Shown: positions 1 to 8,588 of the stretch, in pieces
Position numbering within the stretch: position 1 is the stretch's first letter
Layout of the letters: the number at the start of each line of letters is the position of its first letter
Assembly: GCF_021026295.1 (NCBI RefSeq)
Contig: NZ_JAJNDA010000007.1
Span: 240,255-304,254, forward strand
Source of the DNA: Actinomycetospora soli
GTDB lineage: Bacteria > Actinomycetota > Actinomycetes > Mycobacteriales > Pseudonocardiaceae
Direction of reading: 5' to 3'
Length of the DNA stretch: 64,000 bases
Notes under the pieces: model-generated
The model's input: the letters and a program-made list of their open reading frames with translations, nothing else
The model's database searches: none
Told to the model about the DNA's origin: nothing
Position numbers and translations under genes: made by a program

Positions 1-156
1 ATCCGCACCATCTGGCGGCTCGCCCTCCCGAACCGCAAGGCCGCGGAGGAGCAGGCTGCACACGAGTCGGAGGGGCTGCGCCGCGAGAACGCGACCAGCA
101 CCCCGTCCGCCGAGGCGGACGCGCGGCGCGCGGCGACGGAGCCGGTGGCCGCCTAG
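1..156 (+). CDS. C-terminal end of an unidentified protein (partial)
   Basis: An open frame runs in from the left edge and stops at TAG 154-156, giving 51 residues. It starts with a short hydrophobic, tryptophan-containing stretch (IRTIWRLALP) and continues as a charged Ala/Glu/Arg-rich tail. This resembles the cytoplasmic tail of a membrane transporter, but no motif identifies a family. The frame has the strong G/C third-position bias of its neighbours, which supports real coding. The upstream part lies outside the window. The 266 bases after it (157-422) hold no feature I can support. Confidence 0.5.
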   Translation: MRTIWRLALPNRKAAEEQAAHESEGLRRENATSTPSAEADARRAATEPVAA

Positions 157-422
157 GGGCTCCCGGATCCGAGCGGACGGCACTCTCGCGCGCCCTCGAG
201 GCGGCGGGGGTGCCGTTCGTGCGTTCCGGGCGGCGCCGTCAGCCCGCCACGAGGGTGGCTCGCAGCGGCCTACCGTGGACCCGTGACGAGCGTCGAGGAC
301 GTCGACGTGCCCGGGGCGCGGCTGCACCGGCGCACCCGACGGACGCGCTGTCGGCCCGCTGAGCAGGACGGTCCCGGCACGACGCGCCTGCTCGGTGGGG
401 GACCACGACGCGACGTGCGGGG

Positions 423-851
423 TCAGTCGTCCCGGTCGCCCGCCTCGGCGGGTCGACCCGCGGGGCCACGCAGCGACCGCAGCGCCGCGAGCGCCCGGTC
501 GCGCTCGTGGGCCGGGACGAGCAGGTGGTCGTGGTGGACGCCCGCGAGGACGTTGCAGCTGATCCCGGCGTCGGCGAGGACGCGGGAGAACGCCGCCGTG
601 AGGCCGACCGCCTCCAGTGACGAGTGGACCGTCAGCGTCAGCCAGGCCGCGACGAACCCGTACGGCACGCCCAGCGCGTCGGCGTCGGGGCGGGGGAGGA
701 CGAGCGTGACGCCCTCCTCCTCGACCACCACGGCGTGCGCCCGGGCCGTGGCCGGGTGGCCGGCGGCGACCGTGGCGTAGACGAACTCCCCGTCCCGCAC
801 GACCGCGTCGAGCGAGGCGAGCATCCGCGCGAGGTCCGTCGAACCGGTCAC
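423..851 (-). CDS. ACT domain-containing protein (COG3602-like)
   Basis: 142 residues. The N-terminus (TDLARMLASLDAVVRDGEFVYATV) and the later pattern VEEEGVTLVLPRPDADALG, then LTLTVHSSLEAVGLTAAFSRVLADAGISCNV written across residues of about 40-110, fit the small stand-alone ACT proteins that carry two ACT-like halves. ACT domains usually bind amino acids or other small ligands; no catalytic residues are expected. I chose GTG 851, directly preceded by a G-run, over an upstream start at 911 because homologues of this type begin close to the TDL motif. It stands alone, without an obvious partner gene. The exact ligand cannot be told from sequence. Confidence 0.75.
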   Translation of the reverse strand: MTGSTDLARMLASLDAVVRDGEFVYATVAAGHPATARAHAVVVEEEGVTLVLPRPDADALGVPYGFVAAWLTLTVHSSLEAVGLTAAFSRVLADAGISCNVLAGVHHDHLLVPAHERDRALAALRSLRGPAGRPAEAGDRDD

Positions 852-1025
852 CCCCACAGCCTGCCGCCCGCTGTCCCCCGACGAGCGGGCGTTCGCGCAC
901 GATCTGCTCACCCGACTCCGCCGGGCGACGGAACGCGGGGCCCGATCAGGGGAAGCCCCGTCAGACCGACCCGATCGCGTACCCTTGTTACGTTCATGTT
1001 TCCGACACGGCCGGAGTGGTCAGCA

Positions 1026-1229
1026 GTGAACGCGCAGGGACAGCGGTGGCAGTCGAGCACCTTCTCGAGCGGCGGCCCGGGCCGCGTGGAGTGGCGGTTC
1101 GACGGCGGGCAGGTGCAGCTGCGTCACGGCGGGCACAGCGAGCAGGGCACTCTCACGCTGAGCCGGTCCGAGTGGCAGGCGTTCGTCGCCGCGGCCAAGG
1201 CCGGCCAGGCCGGGTCGATCGCCTACTGA
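1026..1229 (+). CDS. DUF397-like small protein
   Basis: 67 residues. The pattern RWQSSTFSSGG near the N-terminus and LTLSRSEWQAFVAAAKAGQ near the C-terminus match the layout of DUF397 proteins (W-x-x-S-S-x-S at the start, ...S-x-x-E-W-x-A-F-...K at the end). DUF397 proteins are abundant in actinomycetes and usually sit beside XRE-family regulators; no such partner is seen here. GTG 1026 is chosen because GGAG lies 9 bases upstream. An in-frame ATG at 996 lacks a ribosome site. Its stop codon overlaps a small hairpin shared with the convergent symporter gene. Function is unknown. Confidence 0.6.
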   Translation: MNAQGQRWQSSTFSSGGPGRVEWRFDGGQVQLRHGGHSEQGTLTLSRSEWQAFVAAAKAGQAGSIAY

Positions 1230-1239
1230 GCCCCGCTCA
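1227..1239. terminator. Short bidirectional hairpin between convergent genes
   Basis: TGAGC-CCC-GCTCA: a 5-bp stem with a 3-base loop. The two arms contain the TGA stop codons of the plus-strand DUF397 gene and of the minus-strand symporter. There is no T-tract. It is weak as a terminator on its own. Confidence 0.35.
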
Positions 1240-2736
1240 CGCCGACACGGCGGGCTCCGGCTCGCCGGTCGGCGCCGGCTCGCGGCGCGGCCGCACGAGC
1301 GAGATCAGGCCCCCGACGACGAGCGTGATCACCACCCCGAGCGGCACGAACCAGGGGAACGCCAGGGGCGAGCCGTCGATCGAGATCCCGAGCGCCGCCC
1401 AGCCGACCCCCACCAGCGTCGCGACGAACGCCACGAACGCGGCCACGCCGTCGGCCCGGCGCACGATCAGCCCGAGCAGGAACGCCCCGAGCAGCGCGCC
1501 GTAGGTGTACGACGCGATCGAGAGGCCCAGCTCGACCACCGGGTTCTCGGTGGTGGTGAACAGCGACGCGAACCCCACCATCACCAGCGCCCACACGCCG
1601 GTCATCCACCGCGCGACCCGCAGCATCGTCTGCTCGCCCGGGCGCCAGTTGCCCCACGACTGCACCAGGTCGGCCAGCGTCGAGGTCGACAGCGAGTTCA
1701 GCGCGCTGGACAACGACCCCATCGTCGCGGCGAGGATGCCGGCCACGAGCAGCCCGGACAGACCCATCGGCAGGTCCCGCAGGATGAACTCGCCGAACAC
1801 CTGGTCGCTGGTCAGCCCCAGCGAGGCGAGCGGCGCACCCCCGTTGCGGGCCCACAGCAGCGCCCCGACCAGGGAGAACAGCGCGAACTGCACGCCGATC
1901 GCGACGGCCGAGCCGATCATCGCCTTCCGCCCGTCGGACAGCGACCGGCAGGAAAGCACCCGCTGCGCGATGAGCTGGTCGGATCCGTGCGAGCCCATCG
2001 TCAGCAGCGCGCCACCCACGATCGCGGTGACGAACGCGTAGGGGCTCGTCAGGATCGGCTTGGAGAAGTCGAACACCGTGAACTTGCCGGCGTCCCACGC
2101 GGCGGCCCAGCCGCCCGCCCCGACCTGCAGCGAGAGCACCACCACGCAGATCACGGCGCCCACGAGGTAGAGCCCCATCTGCAGGAAGTCGGTCCAGACG
2201 ACGGCCTTGATGCCGCCGACGTAGGTGTAGGCCACGGTCACCGCGGTGATCGCGAGGACGATGACGAAGTAGTTGACGTCGAGCCCGAACTCGGCGAGCA
2301 GCAGCTTGATCGGGATGGCGCCGGCGAAGAGCCGCACCCCCTCGGCCAGCAGCCGCGTGACCAGGAACGTCAACGACGCGAGGCCCTGCGTGTGCCGGCC
2401 GAAGCGTTCGCCGAGGTACTGGTAGGCCGACACGAACCCGCCGCGGAAGTACAGCGGCAGCAGCACGAAGGACACGAGGATGCGGCCGACGAGGTACCCG
2501 ACGGCGAGCTCGACGTAGGAGAACGACCCGCCGTAGGCCACGCCCGGCACGCTGATCACGGTGAGGGTGGAGGTCTCGGTGGCGACGATCGAGAACATGA
2601 CCGCCCACCACGGCAGCGACCGCTCGCCGGTGAAGTAGTCGGTGGCCGAGCGCTGCCGCCCGGAGAGCTTCAGCCCGATCACCGCGATCGCCACGAGGTA
2701 GGCGACGATGACGGCCAGGTTGACGACGTCGTGCAT
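1237..2736 (-). CDS. Sodium:solute symporter (SSS family), last gene of amino-sugar operon
   Basis: 499 residues, the usual size for the SSS family, with about 13 hydrophobic segments. The N-terminal core has the family pattern TDYFTGERSLPWW (about residues 32-44) followed by ATETSTLTVISVPGVAYGG, which corresponds to the unwound TM1 and sodium-site region. YTYVGGIKAVVWTDFLQ (about 155-171) is the classical SSS signature. It ends in a short charged cytoplasmic tail. It lies 8 bases downstream of the SIS deaminase in the same orientation, so its substrate is probably an amino sugar such as GlcNAc, MurNAc, anhydro-MurNAc or sialic acid; this is inferred from context only. ATG 2736 gives a start at the first membrane segment. 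Confidence 0.85.
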   Translation of the reverse strand: MHDVVNLAVIVAYLVAIAVIGLKLSGRQRSATDYFTGERSLPWWAVMFSIVATETSTLTVISVPGVAYGGSFSYVELAVGYLVGRILVSFVLLPLYFRGGFVSAYQYLGERFGRHTQGLASLTFLVTRLLAEGVRLFAGAIPIKLLLAEFGLDVNYFVIVLAITAVTVAYTYVGGIKAVVWTDFLQMGLYLVGAVICVVVLSLQVGAGGWAAAWDAGKFTVFDFSKPILTSPYAFVTAIVGGALLTMGSHGSDQLIAQRVLSCRSLSDGRKAMIGSAVAIGVQFALFSLVGALLWARNGGAPLASLGLTSDQVFGEFILRDLPMGLSGLLVAGILAATMGSLSSALNSLSTSTLADLVQSWGNWRPGEQTMLRVARWMTGVWALVMVGFASLFTTTENPVVELGLSIASYTYGALLGAFLLGLIVRRADGVAAFVAFVATLVGVGWAALGISIDGSPLAFPWFVPLGVVITLVVGGLISLVRPRREPAPTGEPEPAVSA

Positions 2737-2744
2737 CCCGGCTC

Positions 2745-3746
2745 CTACTCGGTTTCCGTGATCTTGTGCAGCCCGCCGGGGGCGTCCACGTCCACCCCGC
2801 GCGCGAGCGCGAGGCGCCATGCGAGCTTCTGGGCGGGGACGACGGCGACGATCGGGGAGACGAGGCCCGGCAGCGGGCCGGGCAGGTCGGGCCCGGTCAC
2901 GACGACGGGTGCGCCGCGCTCGCGGAGCTCCGCGCGCAGGTCGAGGACCGACGCGCTCGCGGCCTCGTCGGGTGCGACGAGCAGGACCGGGGTCGCGGGG
3001 CCGACCGCGCCGATGGGGCCGTGGCGTAGGTCGGCGGGGGAGAAGGGCGTGACCAGCGACCCGGTCAGCTCGGTCAGCTTGAGCGCGGCCTCGTGCGCGG
3101 TCGCGAGGTTGACCCCGCGCCCGACGGTGACCCCGCGCCACGACGCCCCGAACACTTCGACGGCCTCGTCGACGTCGACCCCCAGCGCCCGCTCGACGAG
3201 GTCCGGGACGCGGTCGAGGTCCGCGAGCAGGGCCTCAGCGGCGGGCTCGGGGGCGAGGCCGGCGGCGAGGACGGCGACGGCGGCCAGCGAGGCGGTGTAG
3301 GTGCCGGTCGCGGCGACCGAGCGCTCCTCGCCGACGTGCAGCGGCAGGATCAGGTCGGCCTGCGCGGCGAGGTCGGACGCGGGGTCGTTCGTGACGGCGA
3401 GGGTGGGCGCGCCGCGCTCGCGGGCGTCGCGGAGCACCGCGACGATGTCCGGGGAGCGGCCGGACTGCGAGATCCCGACGACGAGCCGGCGCCAGACGGT
3501 GGGCGCGGCCCCGTACGCGGTGAGCAGGCTCGGCGTCGCGAGCGTGACCTCCCGCTCCGCGACCAGCGGGACGAGGTAGCGGGCGTAGCGCGCCGCGTTG
3601 TCCGAGCTGCCCCGGGCGGCGATGACGACCCCGCAGGTCGCGGCGGCCAGCTCGCGCACGGCGGCGGCCGCGGCGGCACCCGTCGTCAGGAAGGAGCGCA
3701 GGGCGGCGGGCTGGGCGTGGAGCTCGGACTCGAGCCGGGACGTCAC
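2745..3746 (-). CDS. SIS-domain glucosamine-6-phosphate deaminase (NagB-II type)
   Basis: 333 residues with two SIS domains. The first contains ARGSSDNAARYARYL (about residues 45-59) and GISQSGRSPDIVAVL, the usual sugar-phosphate-binding serine loop. The second contains KLTELTG and an H-G-P motif in PADLRHGPIGAV. The C-terminal tail GGLHKITETE resembles the tail of GlmS-like and AgaS/NagB-II deaminases, where it closes the active site. Expected reaction: GlcN-6-P to Fru-6-P plus ammonia. There is no glutaminase domain, so it is not GlmS. Its GTG start overlaps the nagA stop by 4 bases. The operon has no classical NagB, which fits this protein filling that step. AgaS-type activity on galactosamine cannot be excluded. 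Confidence 0.82.
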   Translation of the reverse strand: MTSRLESELHAQPAALRSFLTTGAAAAAAVRELAAATCGVVIAARGSSDNAARYARYLVPLVAEREVTLATPSLLTAYGAAPTVWRRLVVGISQSGRSPDIVAVLRDARERGAPTLAVTNDPASDLAAQADLILPLHVGEERSVAATGTYTASLAAVAVLAAGLAPEPAAEALLADLDRVPDLVERALGVDVDEAVEVFGASWRGVTVGRGVNLATAHEAALKLTELTGSLVTPFSPADLRHGPIGAVGPATPVLLVAPDEAASASVLDLRAELRERGAPVVVTGPDLPGPLPGLVSPIVAVVPAQKLAWRLALARGVDVDAPGGLHKITETE

Positions 3747-4858
3747 CGGTCCACCTCCTCGCCGCCGAGCAGCACCCGCGTGACGGCGAGCGCGTCGTCG
3801 AGCACGGTCACGTCGGCGACCCCGCCCGGGCGCAGCACCCCGAGGTCGGGGTGCGGGCGGTGGGCCGGGCCGACGAGCCGGGCGGGCGTCGCGGTGGCGG
3901 CGACGAGGGCGTCGACGAGGCCGAGCCCGGCAGTGACCGCGACCCGCACGCACCCCGCGAGGGTGGCGGCGCTGCCGGCGAGGGTGCCGTCGGGGTTGCG
4001 GACGGCGCCGTCGGCGAGGGTGACCTCGACGTCGCCCAGGCGGAACGTGCCGTCCGGCATGCCCGCGGCGGCCGTCGCGTCGGTGATCAGCGCCCAGCGG
4101 CCGCGGGCGGCGCCGGCGGTGACACGGAGGACGTCCGGGTCGAGGTGGTGGCCGTCGGCGATGAGCGTGACCACGGCGGCCGGGTGGGCGAGGGCGGCCA
4201 CGGCGAGCCCGGGGGCGCGGTGGTCGAAGCCGGACATCGCGTTGAACAGGTGCGTCGCACCCGCGATCCCGGCGTCGAACCCGGCGCGGGCCTCGGCGGC
4301 CGAGGCGTCGCTGTGCCCGGCCATCACGGTGACCCCCGCCCGCAGCGCGACGGCGAGGACGGCATGGGCGCCGTCGAGCTCCGGGGCGATCGTCGTGAGG
4401 GCCACCAAGCCCGCCGTCAGGAACGCGCCGAACGCCGCGGGGGCGGGCGGGCGCAGGAACGACGGCGGGTGCGTGCCGGGTCGCTTCGGGGACAGGAAGG
4501 GGCCCTCGACGTGGGCGCCGAGCAGGCGGGCCCCGCCCGGCGCCGGGCGGGCGGCGTCGAGGACGCGCAGGGCGGTCGTCGTGGTGTCGGGCGCCGCGGT
4601 GATGACGGTCGGGGCGACCGCCGTGACCCCGTCGCGGGCCAGCGCCGCGCGGAACGCGTGCACCTCGTCGGCGTCGGTGACGGCGGTCAGGTCGACACCC
4701 GCGTAGCCGTTGCACTGGACGTCCACGAGTCCGGGCACCGCGATCGCGCCACCGGCGGCCGGCGGGAGCCCGACGGCGTCGATCCGCCCGTCGACCACGG
4801 CCACGTCACCGGGGTGCAGCACGCCGCCCACGAGCGCCGCGGACACGCCGAGCCTCAC
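3743..4858 (-). CDS. nagA: N-acetylglucosamine-6-phosphate deacetylase
   Basis: 371 residues, typical length. Family landmarks in order: PGLVDVQCNGYAGVD (about 43-57), HVEGPFLSPKRPGTH with the metal-binding glutamate (about 117-131), AGHSDAS with its histidine, GATHLFNAMSGFDHR, IADGHHL, and the catalytic aspartate in LITDATAAAGMPDG. These are the hallmarks of NagA in the amidohydrolase superfamily, which removes acetate from GlcNAc-6-P to give GlcN-6-P. GTG 4858 overlaps the anmK stop as GTGA, and its own stop overlaps the deaminase start, so translation is coupled on both sides. Cytoplasmic. Confidence 0.93.
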   Translation of the reverse strand: MRLGVSAALVGGVLHPGDVAVVDGRIDAVGLPPAAGGAIAVPGLVDVQCNGYAGVDLTAVTDADEVHAFRAALARDGVTAVAPTVITAAPDTTTTALRVLDAARPAPGGARLLGAHVEGPFLSPKRPGTHPPSFLRPPAPAAFGAFLTAGLVALTTIAPELDGAHAVLAVALRAGVTVMAGHSDASAAEARAGFDAGIAGATHLFNAMSGFDHRAPGLAVAALAHPAAVVTLIADGHHLDPDVLRVTAGAARGRWALITDATAAAGMPDGTFRLGDVEVTLADGAVRNPDGTLAGSAATLAGCVRVAVTAGLGLVDALVAATATPARLVGPAHRPHPDLGVLRPGGVADVTVLDDALAVTRVLLGGEEVDR

Positions 4859-5988
4859 GACCGCACCTCCAGGGCGTGGACGGCCGCGACCGGCTCGGGC
4901 AGCCGCAGCGGACGGTGGCCGCTGCTGAGGCGGCCCAGGACGCGCGGGGTGGCCGACCCGGTGGCGCCGGGGAGCACCCCGGGCACGCCGTGCCAGGTGA
5001 GGGCGCCGAGCAGGGCGGTCAGGACGGCCTCCTTCGCGTCGGACGGCAGGCCGCGCTCCTCGGCGGCCACGAGCGGGACCGGGTCGAGGGCCGCGGCGAG
5101 CGCGGCGCGCAGGACCGGGTTCGCCATGCCGCCACCCGCGCCGACGACCTCGACGGCCCCGTGCGCGCGGCAGGCGTCGGCGACGGTGCGGGCGGTCAGC
5201 GCGACGAGGGTGGCCGCGAGGTCGGCGGCCGCGATCCCCGGCGCGGCGTGCGCGACCGCGGCGTCCAGGGCGGCCGCGGTGAACAGCTCGCGCCCGGTCG
5301 TCTTCGGCGGCGGCGCGGCGTAGTACGGCTCGGCGAGCAGGTGGTCGAGCAGCGCGGCGTGCACGGTCCCGGCCGCCGCGAGGGCCCCGTCCACGTCGTA
5401 CGCGGTCCCGGTCGCCCGGTGTGCGACGACGTCGAGCCAGCAGTTGGCGGGCCCCGTGTCGAAGGCGGTGGTCCCCGCCGGCGCGACGACGGTGACGTTC
5501 GCGATCCCGCCGAGGTTCAGCGCGATGCGGGTCTCCGGGCCGGCCAGCCAGAGGGCGTCGAGCGTGCTCGCCAGCGGGGCGCCGTGCCCGCCGGCCGCGA
5601 TGTCGGTCGAGCGCAGGTCGCTGACCACCGGCACGCCCGTCGCCTCCGCGATCCACGCGGGCTGACCGAGCTGGAGGCCGCCGGTCGCCCGGCCGTCCTC
5701 GATGCCGTGGAAGACGGTCTGGCCGAGCCAGGCGACGAGGTCGGCGTCGTGCCCGCGAGCGGCCGCCGCGGCCGCCCGCCCGACCTCGTGGTCGAGCGCC
5801 GCGATCTCGCCGACCGTCGTCGTCGCGGGCGGCAGCACGGCGAGCAGGCGTTCCTGCAGGCCCTCCGGCCACCCGACGGCCCCGTGGTGGCGCACGGCGA
5901 GCGTCGTCGTCGGGCCGACCTCGACCTCGCACACCGCGACGTCCAGGCCGTCCGCCGACGTCCCCGACAGCATCCCCACGACGATCAC
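4855..5988 (-). CDS. anmK: Anhydro-N-acetylmuramic acid kinase
   Basis: 377 residues, the normal size for AnmK. The N-terminal GMLSGTSADGLDVAVCE is the family's ATP/phosphate-binding signature. Further on are WLGQTVFHG, DLRSTDIAAGGHGAPL, NLGGIANVTVV and FDTGPANCWLDVVA, all characteristic. The C-terminal half has GGGMANPVL and LPSDAKEA. AnmK both opens the 1,6-anhydro ring and phosphorylates anhMurNAc, giving MurNAc-6-P for MurQ, whose gene is directly upstream. GTG 5988 overlaps the stop of that gene by 4 bases. The product is cytoplasmic and belongs to peptidoglycan recycling. Confidence 0.93.
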   Translation of the reverse strand: MIVVGMLSGTSADGLDVAVCEVEVGPTTTLAVRHHGAVGWPEGLQERLLAVLPPATTTVGEIAALDHEVGRAAAAAARGHDADLVAWLGQTVFHGIEDGRATGGLQLGQPAWIAEATGVPVVSDLRSTDIAAGGHGAPLASTLDALWLAGPETRIALNLGGIANVTVVAPAGTTAFDTGPANCWLDVVAHRATGTAYDVDGALAAAGTVHAALLDHLLAEPYYAAPPPKTTGRELFTAAALDAAVAHAAPGIAAADLAATLVALTARTVADACRAHGAVEVVGAGGGMANPVLRAALAAALDPVPLVAAEERGLPSDAKEAVLTALLGALTWHGVPGVLPGATGSATPRVLGRLSSGHRPLRLPEPVAAVHALEVRS

Positions 5989-7802
5989 CGGCCCACGGCC
6001 CCTCGGACCGAGCCCGCCGTCGTCAGCCGCTCGCGCGCCGCGGCGGAGTCCACCCCGGCGAGCAGGGACACGACCGCGGCGGCGACGTCGTCGCCCGCGG
6101 CCCGCAGCGCGGCGCGGGCCGCGTCCTCGTCCACCCCGGCGGCGTCGCGCACGATCCGCTCGGCGCGGCGGCGCAGCTTCGCGTTCGTCACGCGCACGCC
6201 GACCATCCACGGCCCGTAGGTCGCGCCGGACCGGACCATGGCCGCCGTCGTCAGCGTGTTCAGGGCGATCTTCTGCGCCGTCCCGGCAGCCAGGCGGGTC
6301 GAGCCCGCCAGCACCTCCGGGCCGGTGACCAGCTCGATCGCGACGTCTGCCAGCGCCGCTATCGGGCTCCCGGCCGTGTTCACGACGGCGACCGTGGTCG
6401 CCCCGAGCGCGCGGGCCGCGGTCAGCGCGCCGAGCACGTACGGCGTCCGGCCCGAGGCGGCGACGCCCACGACGACGTCGTCGGGCCCGACCAGGGCGTC
6501 CTCGACGTCCGCGCGCCCCGCCGCGTCGTCGTCCTCCGCGCCCTCGACGGCCGCGTCCGCCGCGTCCCGGCCGCCCGCGAGCAGGGCGATCGCGCGGGAC
6601 GGGTCGAGCCCGAAGGTCGGCGGCAGCTCCGCGGCGTCCTGCATCGCGAGGCGTCCGGACGTCCCGGCGCCGGTGTAGACCAGTCGCCCGCCCCGCCGGA
6701 ACGCCGCGCCGAGGAGGTCGGCGGCGTGGGCGAGGTGCGCCGTGGTCGCGGCGACCGCACCGGGGGCAGCGGACTGCCCGTCGACCAGGCGCGCGACGAG
6801 GTCGTGGGTGGGCAGCGCGTCGAGCTGCTCGGACCCGGGCCGGACACCCTCGGTGGGGAGGCGGTCGGTGTCGGCGGCGGGGCCCGTCCCGGGGTCCCGT
6901 TCCCGACGACGGGTCACGGCCGGTTCGTGCGCGGTGGTCGCGTCCGCGGCGAGGGCGACCAGGCCGTCGAGCGCGTCGCCGCGGGGCTCGTGCAGGGGCA
7001 GGCCGGCGGCGCGCACCCGGTCGGCGAGCGGCCCGGCGAGCCCGCCGACGAGGGCCACCCCCGGTGCCGGCCATGCGTCACTGCCGGCACCGGACGCCAG
7101 GGGAGCCACATCGTCGGCAGGGCCGGCCGCCGCCGCCCGCGCCGTCGCCACGAGGTCCGCCACCGCCGCGTCCACGATCCGCCCCGCCACGGCGTCACCC
7201 GCGTCGGCCGCCTCCAGCACGGCCGGCGCGAACGCGGCGAGCTCGGCGGGCGTGCCGGGCCGCGCGGCGAGCACGTCGCGCGCCGGGCCCGCCAGCGTCG
7301 TCGCGGGCCCCGACCCCTCGAGGGCGCGCAGGGCCGCGCGCAGGCCCTGCTGCCCGATCGTCGCGCCGCCGCCGGCGTCGCCGAGGAGCAGCCCGTGCCC
7401 GTCGACGCGGCGCACCGTCCCGGCGTCGTCGACCCCGAGCGCCACCGCCCCCGTCCCGACCGCCAGCACCACGCCCGCCCCGTGCGCGCCGAACGCGCCC
7501 GCGTGCCAGGCGACGACGTCGGACGTCACGGCGACGGCGTCCGGGTCGTGACCGTCCCAGCCGGCGGTCAGGGCCTCGGCCAGCTCGACCGCCGCCGCGG
7601 GCCGCGTCAGCGCCCCGGGCACGCCCACGGCCAGCGTCCAGGGCGGCGCCGGCGGCGTGCCCACGGCCCCACGCAGCACCGCGGCCACCCCGGTGGCGCC
7701 GCCGGGGTCGCCGAGACCGGCGCCCGTCGTCGTCGGGAAGCGCCGATCGCCGACCGCGACGCGGGCCCCCGAGCGACCCAGGTCGACCGCGACCACCGTC
7801 AT
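5985..7802 (-). CDS. murQ: Fused amino-sugar kinase and N-acetylmuramic acid-6-phosphate etherase (MurQ)
   Basis: 605 residues in one uninterrupted frame. Residues 1-285 look like a BadF/GlcNAc-kinase-type ATPase: VVAVDLGRSGARVAV at the start, AVGTGAVALG near 115 and LLGDAGGGATIGQQGLRAAL near 139-158. After a polar linker (about 288-320), residues 322-605 are MurQ: THDLVARLV, YTGAGTSGRLAMQDAAELPPTFG with the expected catalytic glutamate at about 392, and AVEGAEDD with the second conserved glutamate. MurQ cleaves the lactyl ether of MurNAc-6-P to give GlcNAc-6-P. MurQ alone is about 300 residues. The kinase half could act on GlcNAc or MurNAc (MurK-like). ATG 7802 overlaps the gntR stop as ATGA. 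Confidence 0.9.
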   Translation of the reverse strand: MTVVAVDLGRSGARVAVGDRRFPTTTGAGLGDPGGATGVAAVLRGAVGTPPAPPWTLAVGVPGALTRPAAAVELAEALTAGWDGHDPDAVAVTSDVVAWHAGAFGAHGAGVVLAVGTGAVALGVDDAGTVRRVDGHGLLLGDAGGGATIGQQGLRAALRALEGSGPATTLAGPARDVLAARPGTPAELAAFAPAVLEAADAGDAVAGRIVDAAVADLVATARAAAAGPADDVAPLASGAGSDAWPAPGVALVGGLAGPLADRVRAAGLPLHEPRGDALDGLVALAADATTAHEPAVTRRRERDPGTGPAADTDRLPTEGVRPGSEQLDALPTHDLVARLVDGQSAAPGAVAATTAHLAHAADLLGAAFRRGGRLVYTGAGTSGRLAMQDAAELPPTFGLDPSRAIALLAGGRDAADAAVEGAEDDDAAGRADVEDALVGPDDVVVGVAASGRTPYVLGALTAARALGATTVAVVNTAGSPIAALADVAIELVTGPEVLAGSTRLAAGTAQKIALNTLTTAAMVRSGATYGPWMVGVRVTNAKLRRRAERIVRDAAGVDEDAARAALRAAGDDVAAAVVSLLAGVDSAAARERLTTAGSVRGAVGR

Positions 7803-8554
7803 CGGGGATCCGTGGAGATCATGACGGCGGCCGGGACCGTGGCGTCGCCGGGCGGGATGATGTCCATCTCGATGAGGTACCGGTCGCCGCGCGCGAACGA
7901 CTCGACCCGCTCGATCACCTCGCCGCGGTGGTCCCGCGACGTCCGGACGAACTGCAGCGCGGCCGAGCCGGCGGGCACCCCGAGCAGCTCCGCGTCCCGC
8001 GCCGCGAGCACCACGGGCGCCACCGACTGCGTCCCGGAGCGGATCCGGCGGTCGAAGCGCTCGGCGAGGATCTCGTAGTAGGAGGACGGGCCGTCGAGGT
8101 CGTCGCCGGTGAGGCCGGGGACGCGGGCGGCCGGGACGTGCAGGGTCTCGAGGGTCATGGGCTCGCCGTCCGCGAGCCGGACGCGGCAGACCCGCAGCAC
8201 CGGTTCCCCGCCGGGCATCTCCAGCCGGGCGGCGAGGTCGGTGTCGGCGATGACGGTGTCCCACCACAGCAGGCGCGACGACGGCTCCAGGCCGCGGCGG
8301 CGCATGTCGTCGCCGAAGGAGGTGGCCATGAGCGGCTGCGCGACGGCTGGGCGGCGCACGAACGTGCCCGCGCCGTGGCGCCGCTCGACGATGCGGCGGG
8401 CCATGAGCTCCTCGAGCGCCTTGCGCACGGTCGCCCGGGAGACCCCGAACCGGGTGGACAGCTCCCGCTCACCTGGGAGCATGGCGCCCGGACCGAGTTC
8501 GGCGCACAGCGCGGCGACCTTGGCGCCCACTTCCGTCGATCGTGTCACCGGCAC
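7799..8554 (-). CDS. GntR-family (HutC/UTRA) regulator, DasR/NagR-like
   Basis: 251 residues. A winged-helix domain comes first (about 10-75), with LPGERELSTRFGVSRATVRKAL as two motif blocks and RRIVERRHGAGTFV. A UTRA ligand domain follows (about 90-240), with FGDDMRRRGLEP, VCRVRLADGEPMTLETLHVP and FVRTSRDHRGEVIERVESF. UTRA GntR regulators of amino-sugar genes bind GlcN-6-P or GlcNAc-6-P. It is the first gene of the operon, and two palindromes of the dre type lie within 50 bases upstream. That suggests autoregulation and control of all six genes. Starts at 8554 and 8548 are both possible. A paralogue lies at 34284-35006. Confidence 0.88.
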   Translation of the reverse strand: MPVTRSTEVGAKVAALCAELGPGAMLPGERELSTRFGVSRATVRKALEELMARRIVERRHGAGTFVRRPAVAQPLMATSFGDDMRRRGLEPSSRLLWWDTVIADTDLAARLEMPGGEPVLRVCRVRLADGEPMTLETLHVPAARVPGLTGDDLDGPSSYYEILAERFDRRIRSGTQSVAPVVLAARDAELLGVPAGSAALQFVRTSRDHRGEVIERVESFARGDRYLIEMDIIPPGDATVPAAVMISTDPR

Positions 8555-8557
8555 GGG

Positions 8558-8573
8558 AGAGGTATAGACCTCT
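8558..8573. promoter_or_regulatory. dre-like operator 1 of the amino-sugar operon
   Basis: AGAGGTATAGACCTCT is a 16-bp palindrome apart from its two central base pairs. It resembles the DasR site (TGGTCTAGACCA-type core) with AGAGGT/ACCTCT arms. It ends 4 bases upstream of the gntR GTG start. Confidence 0.65.
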
Positions 8574-8588
8574 GATCCGTGTGAATCA

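Noticed and set aside
7799..8554. Separate murQ start inside the kinase-MurQ frame (GTG near 6918)
   Set aside because: The kinase half has no stop codon before it, and the frame is continuous. An internal second start cannot be excluded but is not needed.
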